The notes under the pieces: model-generated
Seen by the model: the letters and a program-made list of their open reading frames with translations, nothing else
Told to the model about the DNA's origin: nothing
The model's database searches: none
Part shown: positions 50,364 to 62,078 of the stretch, one piece after another
How the letters are laid out: every line of letters starts with the position of its first letter
Numbering within the stretch: the stretch's first letter is position 1
Assembly (NCBI GenBank): GCA_027186245.1
Contig: CP114499.1
Coordinates: forward strand, 3,477,001-3,541,000
Reading direction: 5' to 3'
DNA from: Coriaria nepalensis
Lineage: Eukaryota > Streptophyta > Magnoliopsida > Cucurbitales > Coriariaceae
DNA length: 64,000 nucleotides
Translations under genes and position numbers: made by a program

Positions 50364-50938
50364 ATGATGATCATGATGAAGCACGTGCCAACTCAGATTC
50401 ACATCACACTAGGTAGCAATACTATTATTATAAAAATATATTTTGTTTATGTTTGAATTAACTATCTAATTCTGTGTTGATGTACTTCTTCTAGTTCTAG
50501 CTACCTTCTTCAGTTATTCTTCATCTCTATTCTCTCTCTCTCTCTCTCTCTCTTTTCTTCTGCCTCCTTCTGATCTGTTCTTCAAGCAATAATGGAGGAG
50601 GAAGAAGGAAAAAAAAAAAAACATCATCATGAATTTCAAATTGTCGGTCATGTTGGTTTTTGTCTAAATTGTCGGTAGCAATTTCTGTTGATTATTCTTA
50701 TGATGATCAATTTCAAATTTCTTTTAGGCTCTCATAATCCATATTAAAGATCATCGAGCCTTTTTTCATACTTGTATTAATTATTAGATTTGAATTGTGC
50801 TCATGATATGTTTCTTCTTTTGACCATTTTCAATACCATTTAATCCAAACACCGATACTATAGTCTATGTATAGTTTGCTTAGTGTCTGAATTGATTGAT
50901 CAATATGATATATATACATATATATATAAATATATATA

Positions 50939-50978
<40 letters not shown>

Positions 50979-51040
50979 TATATGAAGTTCGTTAACATGA
51001 TATGATCAAAATTCTGTCTCTTTTTTCAGAACCGAAGTAA
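50364..51040 (+). promoter_or_regulatory. spliced 5' leader of BLH1-like gene with an intron-spanning uORF
   Basis: Leader splice signals are visible: AAGCTG|GTAGGT at 50270, TTGCAG ending at 50358, CACTAG|GTAGCA at 50412 and TTTCAG ending at 51029. Joining 50359-50412 to 51030 onward creates a uORF from ATG 50364 to TAA 51038-51040, encoding MMIMMKHVPTQIHITLEPK. It ends 50 bp before the main ATG. It would be expected to reduce translation of the homeodomain protein. The splice sites are inferred from consensus alone. Confidence 0.45.
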
Positions 51041-51090
51041 TAAAAGACGAATTAATTTGAAGCAACGAATTGTTCTTCGAAGAGAAATCA

Positions 51091-53668
51091 ATGGCTACGT
51101 ACTTTCATGGCAACACGGAAATCCAAGCACCCGATGGCTTGCAAACCCTCCTGCTCATGAACCCAACAGCCTACGTCCAATACTCCGACACCCCGCCACC
51201 CCCTCCGCCGCCGACATCAGCCAACCACTTCGTATTCCTCAACTCCGCCGCCAACTCTCTCTCCACCCACAACCACCTCCCCCATCACCATGCGCCAATT
51301 TCATCCCACACACAACAATTCGTTGGCATCCCACTGCCCACAAGCGCTGCTCCAAACCACCATGACTTACCAAACATAACCTCCATGCATGGTTTCATCA
51401 ATCCAGCTCACCTCCAATACAATCTTTGGAACCCAAACATAAATAATGAACCATCCACGGTGGCGCGTGACTCCCCACGCTCCCAACAAGGTTTATCTCT
51501 GAGTCTTTCCTCCTCTCAACACCCTCTTCCTCCTCTGGGTTACGGCTCCATCCGCGACCAACGGAAAGGCTCATTAACACAATCGGCCCAACAAGCGATT
51601 TCAAACGATCACGATATGCGGAATATTTCGGGCGGGTCGTCCTCTTCGGCATCAGGTATAACCAACGGTGTTTCGGGTTTACAAGGCGTGCTGTTGAGTA
51701 CAAAGTACTTGAAAGCGGCTCAAGACCTTCTTGACGAGGTTGTCAATGTTGGAAATGATCACAATGGGATCAAGAAGGGTAGTAATATCGGACAGCAGAG
51801 TAAGGAGGTCGGAGAGGGATCTGGCCGGGTGGCTGGAGATGGGTCTGCCGGAATGCTAGCAGACGGTAAGAACAGCTCCGAGCTTTCCACCGCTGAGCGC
51901 CAAGAAATTCAAATGAAGAAGGCAAAGCTTATTGGCATGCTTGATGAGGTACTTAAACATACTACTACTACTACTAATACTAATAATAATAATAAATAAT
52001 CGCTTTATTAAATGGTATTGCTTTTCTTTAAATGATACGATTTATGATCAGAAAAACGTGCTCAGTTTAATATTTGCCTAAAATCATATTCAATTAACAT
52101 TTCATTCAAATGAAAACTCAAAAGATCCCTCAACTGAAGTTCCTAATCCTTATAGAACTTTTTTTTTTAATGATATTGATCAGACTGATTTGTTTTATTA
52201 TCAGGTGGAGCAAAGGTACAGGCAATACCATCACCAAATGCATATCATAATATCATCATTTGAGCAAGCGGCCGGGATCGGTTCGGCGAAAACATACACG
52301 GCTCTAGCGCTCGAGACGATCTCAAGGCAATTCAGGTGCTTGAAAGACACTATTACTAGCCAAATCAAAACTGCAAACAAAACCTTAGGAGAAGAAGATA
52401 ATGGTCTTAGCAATGGAGGAGGAAAGATTGAAGGGTCGAGATTGAAATATGTCGATCATCAGCTTCGTCAGCAGAGAGCTCTTCAGCAGTTGGGAATGAT
52501 CCAGCATAATGCTTGGAGACCCCAAAGAGGATTACCTGAAAGATCTGTTTCGGTTCTCCGTGCTTGGCTTTTCGAACACTTTCTTCACCCGTAAGTTTTT
52601 TGATTCTTTATGAATGCCTTACATCCCAATTTTGAGTTAGCTCTTTATAACTGATTGTTTGCGGATATTTGACTTGTTCTGTTTTTTTCAGATATCCAAA
52701 AGATTCAGACAAGACCATGCTTGCAAAACAAACAGGGCTTACTAGAAGCCAGGTGAGCCCTAGGTAGAGCAGAGTTCTTAGTTTTGAATCCAAATCTCTA
52801 ATGCATAAATGCTCATTAACTATGTGTTGGTTCTTACATATATGTATATATGTAGGTTTCGAATTGGTTTATAAATGCAAGAGTTAGGCTATGGAAACCA
52901 ATGGTGGAAGAAATGTACTTGGAAGAAATCAAGGAGCAAGAGCAGAGTAATACTAATATTGGTGGAGTAGTGAAGAGCAACAATGAAGGTTCTCCTTCAA
53001 AATCCATCACTTCACAAGGCAAAAGTACTTCTACTCCTCCAACTCATGATCATCAAAACCAACTCTCAAGCTTCAACTCCAAGCAAGAGAATCCCCCCGA
53101 AATCTTAACTCCACCGAAAAATCTTCAGAACCAATCTGGATTTTCTCTCATTGGGTCTTCGGAACTAGAAGGGATCACTCAATCGAGCCCGAAGAAGCAA
53201 AGAAACTCGGATCATGTTGAAGCTACAAATGAGCATAACATGTCAATGAAGTTCAATGAAAATCATAGACAAAGTAGTAGAGATGAGTTTTCCTTTATGG
53301 GAGGCCAAACCAACTTTATTGGAGGTTTTGGGCAATACCCAATTGGAGAGATAGACACTAGGTTCAATGGAGATGATCAATTCGCGCCCCGGTTTACGGG
53401 CAATAACGGCGTTTCGCTCACTCTTGGACTTCCTCACTGTGAAAACCTGTCATTATCCGAGGCGCACCAGGGCTTTCTCCAGAACCAAAGCATTCGGATT
53501 AATGGAACTAGAAGAGTAGTCGACAACATTGGGGAACAAGACGAGTTTAGTGCTATGAATGGTACTAATGGATCATCTGTGTCCCATTCTTCTACTGCAT
53601 TTGAGAACATCAATATTCAGAACCGAAAGCGATTCGCCGCGCAATTGCTGCATGACTTTGTGGCTTGA
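51091..53668 (+). CDS. BLH1: BEL1-like homeodomain protein, BLH1 type (4 coding exons)
   Basis: Coding exons are 51091-51948, 52205-52590, 52692-52752 and 52856-53668, all GT..AG, giving 705 aa. The start ([28 protein letters not shown]) matches the BLH1 subgroup and fixes the ATG at 51091. In order it has a SKY motif ([15 protein letters not shown], about 201-216), a BELL domain split by intron 1 (about 270-345), and a TALE homeodomain (about 389-455: [20 protein letters not shown], then [20 protein letters not shown] and [15 protein letters not shown]). The short third exon is the conserved 61-nt TALE exon. A ZIBEL-type motif, [10 protein letters not shown], lies near 620. BELL proteins pair with KNOX proteins in the nucleus to control meristem and organ patterning. 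Low-complexity Pro, His and Asn stretches fill the N-terminal part. Confidence 0.96.
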
Positions 53669-55560
53669 AACTTATATGATACTTGCTTGCTTGAATAAGA
53701 ATGCCATGGAGGTTAGACGATTTCATGGTTGTTTAATTTGTAGTGTAAAGAAAGACCCAAATAAAAAAAAAAGGTGATTTAGTTAGTTAGTATAGGCTTT
53801 ATACTTGGCATATAGTTATTATTATTTGAGCTTTTAGAAAAAAGGTTAGGAATATTTTAAGAACATATTGATATATGGGTTGAGGATTTGTATATTATTT
53901 TTGTAAGTCTTGAAGATTGGTATATATATATATATATATGTTTTATATAGAGGAGATGGATTGATGTCATAAAGATTAGATGTTATTTGGGTACTATACC
54001 TTGTGATTTTAATGTCCATTGGCTTGAAGTGCATGAAGAAGACTAAAATGAAGAAAAATGAAGAAGACTAAAATTAGTGATTTAAAATTGTATCTAGTTA
54101 ATTATATAAGAAATTAATAATAAAAAATAATTTTGATTTGCTCTCTAAAAAATATTGAAAAATTACTTTGCTATTATATGAAATCATGATAAATCTAGGA
54201 TTTTGAAACATGCAAGATTAACTAAAGAATTGAGAATTAAAAATTGTAGTAGTAAAAATTTGAATATTAATAATTTTACCCTTAAAATTTTAAAATTTAA
54301 AATCCATCGGTTTTTGAAATATTCTATATAAATAAATGAATGATCTGATTCTTTTCGAAAGACAATTTTTTTAAAAAAAATAACGAGTTATTCCTCATAT
54401 TAAATATTAATCATTTTGATAGAATTAAACTAAATACAATAATAATATTATTCATTTTGATTTCATTCTCCTTTTAAGAATCGAATTCCTTAGATTAGTT
54501 AGGTATTGAATTGCATTAAAGAAAAAAAAAAAAAGCCCTGGGTGGACCATGTCCAATCATAAACTCTCCACATATTCATTCATAGAGGCATTTTCATCAA
54601 AACAATCCCCCAACTCTACTTGACACCTATCTATCGGAGGTTTAAGTAAGAATTTATCTACATTAAATTACATCACTTTTACGTCACATATTTGCGGCGA
54701 TGATTCAAGCTTATATTCAAGATTTTGATGCAGATTAAACGGCTATAAAACTTAACGACGAGAAATCAAACCTACACACAACTTTGATAAAGTCCAATTG
54801 ATAACATATTGGACTAGACAAGGACTCGTTGTGGCCACCTAGCCCAAATAACTAAGACTAATTGGACACCTTCGTTAGGGTTGGTCTAAGACTAATTGGA
54901 CACCTTGAATACACTCGGCCCGCGGTCCAAATTCTAATCAGATCCAACCCAGTAGGTACGAGTCAGCCGAAAAAGAAGAGGCCCAACCTTGACCAGATTG
55001 AATTTCCACGCGTTTACTCAAAAGGAAGCTGCGAAAGAGACGGCGACAGCCATGATTGAACAGTCAAAGACTCCAAGCTCTCTTATGAAGAAAGAATAAT
55101 TGACTGGTTCAATTTTCTCATATCTCTTCGTTATTTAATCTTTTTCGTTTTCTTTCTTTTCTTTCTGGGTCAAGATTTTAAACCCTTTAGAGCCATCAGC
55201 CATGCATCAGGAGTCGCCATGCCATCGCATCTATAAACGAAGTGGCAACTTATGATCAATCAACGCAGTCATTTTCCATCGCACTTGCTCGGAAAAATAA
55301 CAAAAGCTACTGTAATGAATACTCCTTCTCTTTCTCTCTCCACCACTTTTCTACTTCTTCTTCTTCTTCTTTTGACTTCGTCTCTCTAAAATTCTCATAC
55401 TTCTCATTCCATTCATATAAAAACCAAATCCCTCTCTCTTTTGCCCATCGCTTCAGAAAAACCAATTCACAACTTCTAATACAACGCTGAACTCCACCTA
55501 TCTCAACTCTTCTTCTTCCCAATCTACAGTTTCAATTTTCTTAGCTTTAGTCACAAGCAA
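53669..55560. other. intergenic between BLH1-like and U-box genes
   Basis: The first few hundred bases are the BLH1-like 3' region. There is a (TA)n tract near 53922-53938. A 21-bp perfect direct repeat, CTAAGACTAATTGGACACCTT, occurs near 54853 and 54888. The last 450 bp form the leader and promoter of the U-box gene, with TATAAA at 55232-55237 and a CT-rich leader at 55320-55380. No other gene is recognised. Confidence 0.6.
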
Positions 55561-56808
55561 ATGGAAGAAATCGATATTCCTCCATTTTATCTATGCCCCA
55601 TCTCCTTGGAGATCATGAAGGACCCTGTGACACTCTCGACAGGTATAACTTACGATCGAGAAAACATTGAAAAATGGTTGTATTCCGACAAGAACCAAAC
55701 CTGCCCTGTCTCCAAACAACCCTTATCCGATTCAAATCTAACCCCAAACCAGACTCTCCGCCGACTAATCCGATCATGGTGCACCCTTAACGCGTCCCAT
55801 GGCATCCAAGCAATCCCCTCACCAAAACCTCCAATCACCAAAACCCAAATCTCAAAACTCCTCAATGAGTACGGAAAATCATCCCCACTCTCTCAATTAA
55901 CATGTCTCCAAACACTCCGTTCCGTCGCCTCGGAGAGCGAAACCAACAAACGCACCTTAGAAGCTTTGGGAACAGGCGAATTCTTAACCTCGATCATTAT
56001 AACGGGATCGAGTTCCGGTCATAGTTTTGAGCTTACAAAAGCATGTCACGAGGAGGCTTTAAGTATTCTTTACAATCTTAAAATCTCTCAAGAAGGACTG
56101 AAATCTCTAATATTGATGAAAAACAATGATGGTGGTCGTCACGAGTTCATAGATTCGTTGACCAAAGTCATGCAAAGTGGAACCTACGAGTCTCGAGCTT
56201 ACGCCATTATGTTCTTAAACTCTGTGTTTGAAGTATCGGATCAATTCGTTCGGTTTAGCAGTTTCGGGGTTGAATTCTTTATCGAAATAGTTAGGGTCTT
56301 AAAGGATGAAATATCCAAGGAAGCCTCTAGAGCTGCGCTACTAATGTTAATTCGACTAGGTCCATATGGACGAACCATGGCAGTTGAAGCGGGAGCTGTA
56401 ACGGTATTGATAGAAATTCTTCTAGGATGTTCCGAAAAGAGGGTGAATGAGATGGTGTTGATGGCATTGGAGTTGTTAAGTGGTTGTGCGGAGGGGCGGG
56501 CAGAGATTCTAAGACATGGTGCAGGAATAGCGGTGGTAGCGAAGAAGATCCTTAGGGTTTCTCAGGCGGGGAATGAGAGCGCGGTGAGGATTTTGTGTTC
56601 GGTTGTGAAGTGTTCGGCTGGAAAGAGTGGCAGAATTCTGGAGGAAATGGTGGAATTGGAGGTGGTGAAGAAGTTGTGTTTGTTGCTTCAAGTGAATTGT
56701 GAGAGCAAGACAAGAGAGAAAGTTGTGGATGTCTTGAAGTTGTATAGTGGAGTATGGAGGAAATCTTCATGCTTGCCTTTTCATTTGCTTTCTTCGTATC
56801 CATCTTAA
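55561..56808 (+). CDS. PUB23: plant U-box E3 ubiquitin ligase, PUB22/PUB23 type
   Basis: A single uninterrupted exon of 415 codons, in line with the intronless PUB22/23/24 group. The U-box spans about residues 6-80: IPPFYLCPISLEIMKDPVTL, GITYDRENIEKW, then CPVSKQ..LTPNQTLRRLI. It is followed by the clade's conserved SWCTLNASHGIQAIPSPKPP. The rest (about 95-400) is helical, ARM-repeat-like sequence for substrate binding. PUB22/23/24 ubiquitinate targets such as exocyst and proteasome components and dampen pattern-triggered immunity and drought signalling. The frame is intact. The symbol marks the closest family group; PUB22 versus PUB23 cannot be told apart here. Confidence 0.95.
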   Translation: MEEIDIPPFYLCPISLEIMKDPVTLSTGITYDRENIEKWLYSDKNQTCPVSKQPLSDSNLTPNQTLRRLIRSWCTLNASHGIQAIPSPKPPITKTQISKLLNEYGKSSPLSQLTCLQTLRSVASESETNKRTLEALGTGEFLTSIIITGSSSGHSFELTKACHEEALSILYNLKISQEGLKSLILMKNNDGGRHEFIDSLTKVMQSGTYESRAYAIMFLNSVFEVSDQFVRFSSFGVEFFIEIVRVLKDEISKEASRAALLMLIRLGPYGRTMAVEAGAVTVLIEILLGCSEKRVNEMVLMALELLSGCAEGRAEILRHGAGIAVVAKKILRVSQAGNESAVRILCSVVKCSAGKSGRILEEMVELEVVKKLCLLLQVNCESKTREKVVDVLKLYSGVWRKSSCLPFHLLSSYPS

Positions 56809-57173
56809 TTGAGAGAAATAACTGTATTATTAGTACTTTGTCCCACTTGATCATTAGGGTAGCCCAATGGTTTTTTTTTTTCCCCATTTTTGTGTATATA
56901 CATAGGTACATATGTCAATTGATTAGATGGTCTTTTACATATTCCAAGTTCATGTGATCACTAATGGAATATTTGGGCATGTTTCTTATTTCTTGAATGT
57001 TAATGGTTAATTCCGATCAGCTCGATTCCATGATAAAATGAAAATGATTTTTAATTTTCACTTAAATAAAAAAATAATTTATTAATTCCTTCTTAAATAG
57101 ATGTGTGGGAATAGATTTGTCCATTTATTTATATAATATATTTTATGTATTATTTAAATTTTCTTATATTATA
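56809..57173. other. U-box 3' region and left flank of the copia element
   Basis: No gene. AT-rich DNA runs to the left LTR boundary. No matching 5-bp target-site duplication could be fixed between 57169-57173 and the bases after 61423. Confidence 0.6.
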
Positions 57174-57345
57174 TGAATTATTTCAATGTATTGCAATTTA
57201 CATAGCAGGTCTGTACAACATATACATGCAGTTCACATACAATTCGATCCACCATTCCAGGAACTATTCTAGGATTAACTTTGGTAAATTATTCAATACC
57301 ATTAATTATATAATATCACCTAATTACTTGGGATTCTTTCCTTCA
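57174..57345 (-). repeat. 3' LTR of the copia element
   Basis: In plus orientation it starts TGAATTATTTCAATG and ends ATTCTTTCCTTCA, so it has TG..CA ends. It matches 61247-61423 nearly throughout, with scattered substitutions and small indels. Confidence 0.85.
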
Positions 57346-60300
57346 ATACTCCCCTCAATTTGGAGTCTATGTTGATCACTCCTAACTCACCCAACAACGT
57401 GGAGAACTGGTTCGAACTCAGTGGCTTTATGAATATGTCTGCTGGTTGCTCCTTAGTCCGTATGTGTTCTGTCTTAACCAATCCTTTCTGCACTTTTTCA
57501 CGCACAATATTGTAATCTATCTCTATATGCTTGGTTCGTTCATAGGACACATAATTTGAGGCTATGTGTATTGATGCCTTGTTATCGTAGAACAATTTAA
57601 CTGGTTGCACATGTTTAACGTTCAAGTCCCTCAAAATGTATTGCAACCACGTTATTTTCACAACATGTAGTAGCATAGACCGCTACTCAGCTTTTGCACT
57701 CGAACGTGAGACTGTAATGTCTTCTAAACTGTTCCCTGCTAAAATAACATCATCGACGTAGACCAACAAAGCAGTGAAGATACCTTGATGGTTTCGGACG
57801 AATAAGGAATAGTCGGACCGTGATTGTTTGAAGCCGGCTGACTTGAGGACTGAGGAAAGCTTCAAAAACCATTGCCTTGAGGCTTGCTTCAAGCCACATG
57901 ATTTGTGTAGCTTACAGACCTTATTCTCCCCCTTTCGTTTGAAGCCAAGAGGGAGCTGCATGTACACATCTTCATAGAGATCTCCATGCAAGACTGAGTA
58001 AGACTAGGACTGTTGTGAGCTTAGCAACCGACGTAAATTTTTCCCGATAATCGAGCCCTTCAACTTGGCTGTAACCTTTGGCCACTAACCTGGCCTTATA
58101 GCGTTCAACTGTCCCATCGGGGTTATATTTGATTTTGTATACCCACTTATAACTAATTGATTGTGTGTGAGCCGAAGAAGGAACCAAACTTCAAGTCATG
58201 TTAACTTGAAGGGCCTGAACCTCTTACTGCATAGCTTCTCTCCATTTTGGATCCTTAACTGCTTGAGAAAATGAGGTAGGCTCTCTTTGTAAGGTAATGT
58301 TAGCAGTAAAGTTTTTATGAGGTGAAGAAAGATTAGCATAAGATAGAACATGAGAGCTATGAGCCGTACCTGGAGGGATGACCTCGTTCGAGGAGGCTGA
58401 TGGATCGGGACGTGAGGGGAGAGTCGCATCAATATGAAAGTCTTGCAATGCGGTTGAAATTTTTGTGGCTCGAGAAGACCTTCGCGGTTGTGGAGGCGAC
58501 GAAAGTGATGGAATAGGAGCGAAAGATGTGTCAAGTGCAGGATTAGTGGCAGAGGACATGAAGGGATTTGTGTCCATGTTTGAAGGCATGAGTGGGGAAG
58601 AAACGTGATATGTGGATGTGGTTGATTTGGAAGTATTATCAGGAGAGTGATGGTCAGCGGAAGACTTGGGATTTTGAGGAGAGATTGTAGGAGTTGAAAT
58701 TGAGGGGATATCTAAATATGGTGGATTAGTCAAAGAAGGGAATAAATCAGCGTTGGATGATGAATGAGAATCATAATGTGTTTTGAAAAGAAACACACTC
58801 TACAAGAAAATCACATCCCTCGAAACTAGGATTTGCTTGGTTGTCAGGTTATAAATCTTAAACCCTTTTTGGCCATGTGGGTAGCCAAGAAAAATGCACT
58901 AATTTGTTAGGATAGTTTGGATGTGTGGACACAACAACCATAAACCTTAAAATGAGAATAATTTGGTTCCTTATGAAAAAGTTTTTCAAATGGTGTTTTT
59001 CCCTTAAGAATTGGGGTCCGTGACCTATTGATTAAGTACGCCGCAGTGAGTATGGCATCCCCAAAAAAATATTGGTAGATTTGCTTGGAAAAGAAGAACT
59101 CTAGCTACATTTAGCAAAGCTACATTTAGCAAATGATGCTTGCGCTCAACCATACCATTTTGTTGTGGCGTATTGACGCAACTAGTTTGATGGACAATGC
59201 CTTTAGGTAAATAAAATTGAGGAATCTTTAATTTTGGGCTATTACCACTCCATACGACCTGAATATTTTTACTAAACTGATTCTCGGCCAAGTGAATAAA
59301 ATGAATGAGTAGAGTGTGTGCTTCATATTTGTGTTTCATCAAATATGCCCATGTGCTTCGGGAATGGTCATCATCAATGGTAAAAAAATATTGTGCACTA
59401 GAAAAAGATGGAACAAATAACCACCTAAATGTCAATGTGAATCAAAGCAAGATGCACTACGAGTAGTGCTTAATGGAAAAGGTTGTCTAGTGAGTTTGGC
59501 TAAAAAGAACATATGGAGCAAGTACTTGAATCACAAGCTTTATTTGCAAGGAATGGAAATAATGAAGATGCTTTATTTGAAAGGTGGCCAAGCCGTTGCT
59601 GCCATAAGTTGTCCGTGTTGGTGTGTACCGCATTGCTTGTTCCATTCTTTGACTGATTGAGGCAGTAGAGTCCCTCCTTCTCAGTTCCCGTCCCAATCAT
59701 CTTCCCCGATCGTAGGTCCTGTATGACACAAATTTTTCTGAGAAAGATAGTAATATAGAAAGAATCGAATGCTAGTTTGCTCACAAAAATCAAGTTGAGA
59801 TAGAATAATGGGATGCAAAGAACATTATGAAGAGTAAAATGGGGAGAGAAAGCTACTGTGCCAATATGAGTAACACGTGCTGAGGTTCCATCAGGAAGCT
59901 TAACCTAACGGTTATGGAATGATTTCAGTGAGCTAAGCAAAGTAGAGTTACAAAAAATATGATCACTGGCACCACTATCCACTATCCAATATCCATATTG
60001 TCTCTTTACTACGTTGTGCAAGGTAAAATGCTTTACCTGAGAGTTCCTCATAATTTGGAACTTTAACGACTACGTTGGCTAAGGTAGACTTTGTTTTGGT
60101 TAAGAGATGATTGAGAAGTTGATGGCACTCTTCTCGTGAAAAAGGGAAATCAGCCAAAGACTTTGTTTTAAGGGGCTACATGATTTGCTTTCGATCGTGC
60201 TCGTCCACCTTCAGTAGTATTCTTCCTCCTTCGGCAGAAATCATAGAAATCTCCTTTCTCGTTGCAATATGTGCATTTGAGAAGAGCTCTGAAGTTCTTT

Positions 60301-61173
60301 GTGTTGTGATTATTCATATTGCATTTTTTGCAACGATTTCATGGTCACCTTCTTCACTGAAAATTTTTGCCAAATTTGGCTTCTTCTTCTCTAGAATTAA
60401 AATCACGGGTCACCTTCTTCACTGAAAAAGCAGATACTTCTGGTGGTGCCGTCGACTTTCCAGTAGAGGCCTCTGCCTGCTTCTCATGGCATAGCACCAT
60501 TGCTTAAGCCCGGAAGAGGGTCCATACTTATTATGTTTCTTCGGGTCTGTGCATAGCTTTCATTAAGTTCCATCAAGGATTTCATGGTCTTTTGTGTTTC
60601 CATGAAAGCCTTAACCTCGGTAGCTGCCTCACAATTGCAAGGTGGGAATGCACAGAGGGCGTCCTTCTCATCCCACAGGCCTTTGAGCTTCGTGAAAAAG
60701 GATGTGACGGAGTTTGTACCTTGTTCACAATCATGAATGGCATTCTCTATGTGGAACAATGAAACTGTGTTAGTGTGAGAAATCTCTCTTACAGCTCAAG
60801 CCACATACCTCTTGCATCTTTGCAATGGATGACACTGCCTGAGATATCTTTTGACATGGCTCCCAGCAACCATGTTTTGACAAGAGTGTTACAGCGGTCC
60901 CACTATTGTTGCTCATCAAGGTTGTGAGTCGGCCTTTTGAGGGTTTCATCTACAAAACCCTTCTTGATCTTGATAGTAAGTGCCATGCTCATTGATTGCA
61001 CCCGTGTTGTATAATTCTCTTCCATCAACGGTTGTGAAACAAGGACAACGCCTGGTTGGTCCAAGTGATGGAAGAAAAAGTGGATGATTGGAGTTCTCCC
61101 ATGGTTCTGAGGTCTTGGAAGAGTTCGAGCCTTTCTTTTGTTCAAGAAGCTTTTGTTCTTCGTCACCAGCCAT
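57346..61173 (-). pseudogene. copia gag-pol polyprotein remains
   Basis: Reading from 61173 downward the order is: gag N-terminus (MAGDEEQKLLEQKK), a UBN2-type gag domain (about 60484-61100), a zinc knuckle whose His is replaced by Asp (near 60250-60300), protease region (about 60000-60160), gag-pre-integrase with WQQRLGHLS (near 59590), integrase (about 59025-59440, with TPQQNGMVERKH), reverse transcriptase start (about 57990-58180) with the YVDD box near 57750, then an RNase H part (57346-57676). RNase H follows YVDD within about 15 codons, so most of the RT C-terminal part is deleted. Stops and frameshifts occur throughout, including a TAG at the Tyr position of the AKAEY motif at the RT/RNase H junction. 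Confidence 0.85.
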
Positions 61174-61217
61174 GAGGTATTTTGTTTATATGAATTACTA
61201 GGTTCTCAAGACCGATC

Positions 61218-61229
61218 GCTCTGATACCA
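61218..61229 (-). other. primer-binding site (tRNA-iMet type)
   Basis: On the minus strand it reads TGGTATCAGAGC, the standard plant copia PBS, just inside the 5' LTR. Confidence 0.85.
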
Positions 61230-61246
61230 TAAAGATAATGATGATA

Positions 61247-61423
61247 TGAATTATTTCAATGTATTGCAATTTACATAGCAGGTCTGTACAACACAACATA
61301 TACACGCAGTATACATACAATTCGATCCACCATTCCATGAGCTATTCTAAGATTAACTTTGGTAAATTGTTCAATACCATTAATTACATAATATCACCTA
61401 ATTACTTGGGATTCTTTCTTTTA
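61247..61423 (-). repeat. 5' LTR of the copia element
   Basis: A direct repeat of 57174-57345. The plus-strand right end has TTTTA where the partner has CTTCA, so the terminal CA has been lost. Confidence 0.85.
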
Positions 61424-62078
61424 ATATTGTATAATTTCGAAATTTAAACGTAACCACGCACATGATTTGGTTAAAAATAAAAGCAAAATCAAATTTTCTT
61501 ACTCATTTTATATGCAACCATAAAATCATAATATTTCTATTTACGTTTCACTTAGAAAATCGAATCAAAGGTGTTATTCAGACTTTCTCTTTATTTTCTC
61601 TCCTTTCTAACATGTAAGTCAATCCTAGTTAAGTCGTTCTGCAGTGTGCTAGACTAGAACATTTCTTTGGAGAGTTGAACACTTCCTTCTTGTGGTCCAA
61701 AAGCAAATCCATCTTCTTAACAACCCTTCAACCGTTCAACGAAAAGGACATCAAATAATCTTTTCCACTCATGATTAACTGTCATGTCTTTAGATTAAAA
61801 CATAACATCATTAAACTTTAATTACCCAACTAAGAAAAAAAAAGGAAAAAGAAGAATTTACCACTTTGTTTATTTTCAAAATGAAAATTTTGGTATTACA
61901 TAGGATAGATGTTTATACTACTTATATACTCACCATAATTAATCCCCCCCCCCCCCCCCAAATCATATTAGTATACATAGATCTCTACGTAAGAAGTATT
62001 TATATATATATATATATATATATAATAATTGTTTTGAACACATGAATACAAGAAGACATTAACAATGAACAATGTGTA
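61424..62078. other. intergenic, with a C16 homopolymer
   Basis: No gene. It contains sixteen consecutive C residues at 61944-61959 and a (TA)n tract at about 62001-62023, just downstream of the Dof gene. Confidence 0.7.

Larger units (their letters stand above)
57174..61423 (-). mobile_element. Ty1/copia retrotransposon with short LTRs, internally deleted
   Basis: The element is 4.25 kb and lies on the minus strand. LTRs of about 172-177 bp flank it. The primer-binding site is TGGTATCAGAGC (minus strand, plus coordinates 61218-61229), complementary to initiator tRNA-Met and about 17 bp inside the 5' LTR. The polypurine tract GAGGGGAG is at 57349-57356, next to the 3' LTR. The LTRs have diverged and the coding region is broken, so the insertion is old and inactive. 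Confidence 0.9.

Noticed and set aside
57145..57375. Short plus-strand frames in the LTRs (also 61259-61447)
   Set aside because: They recur only because the LTRs are repeated. There is no evidence of coding.
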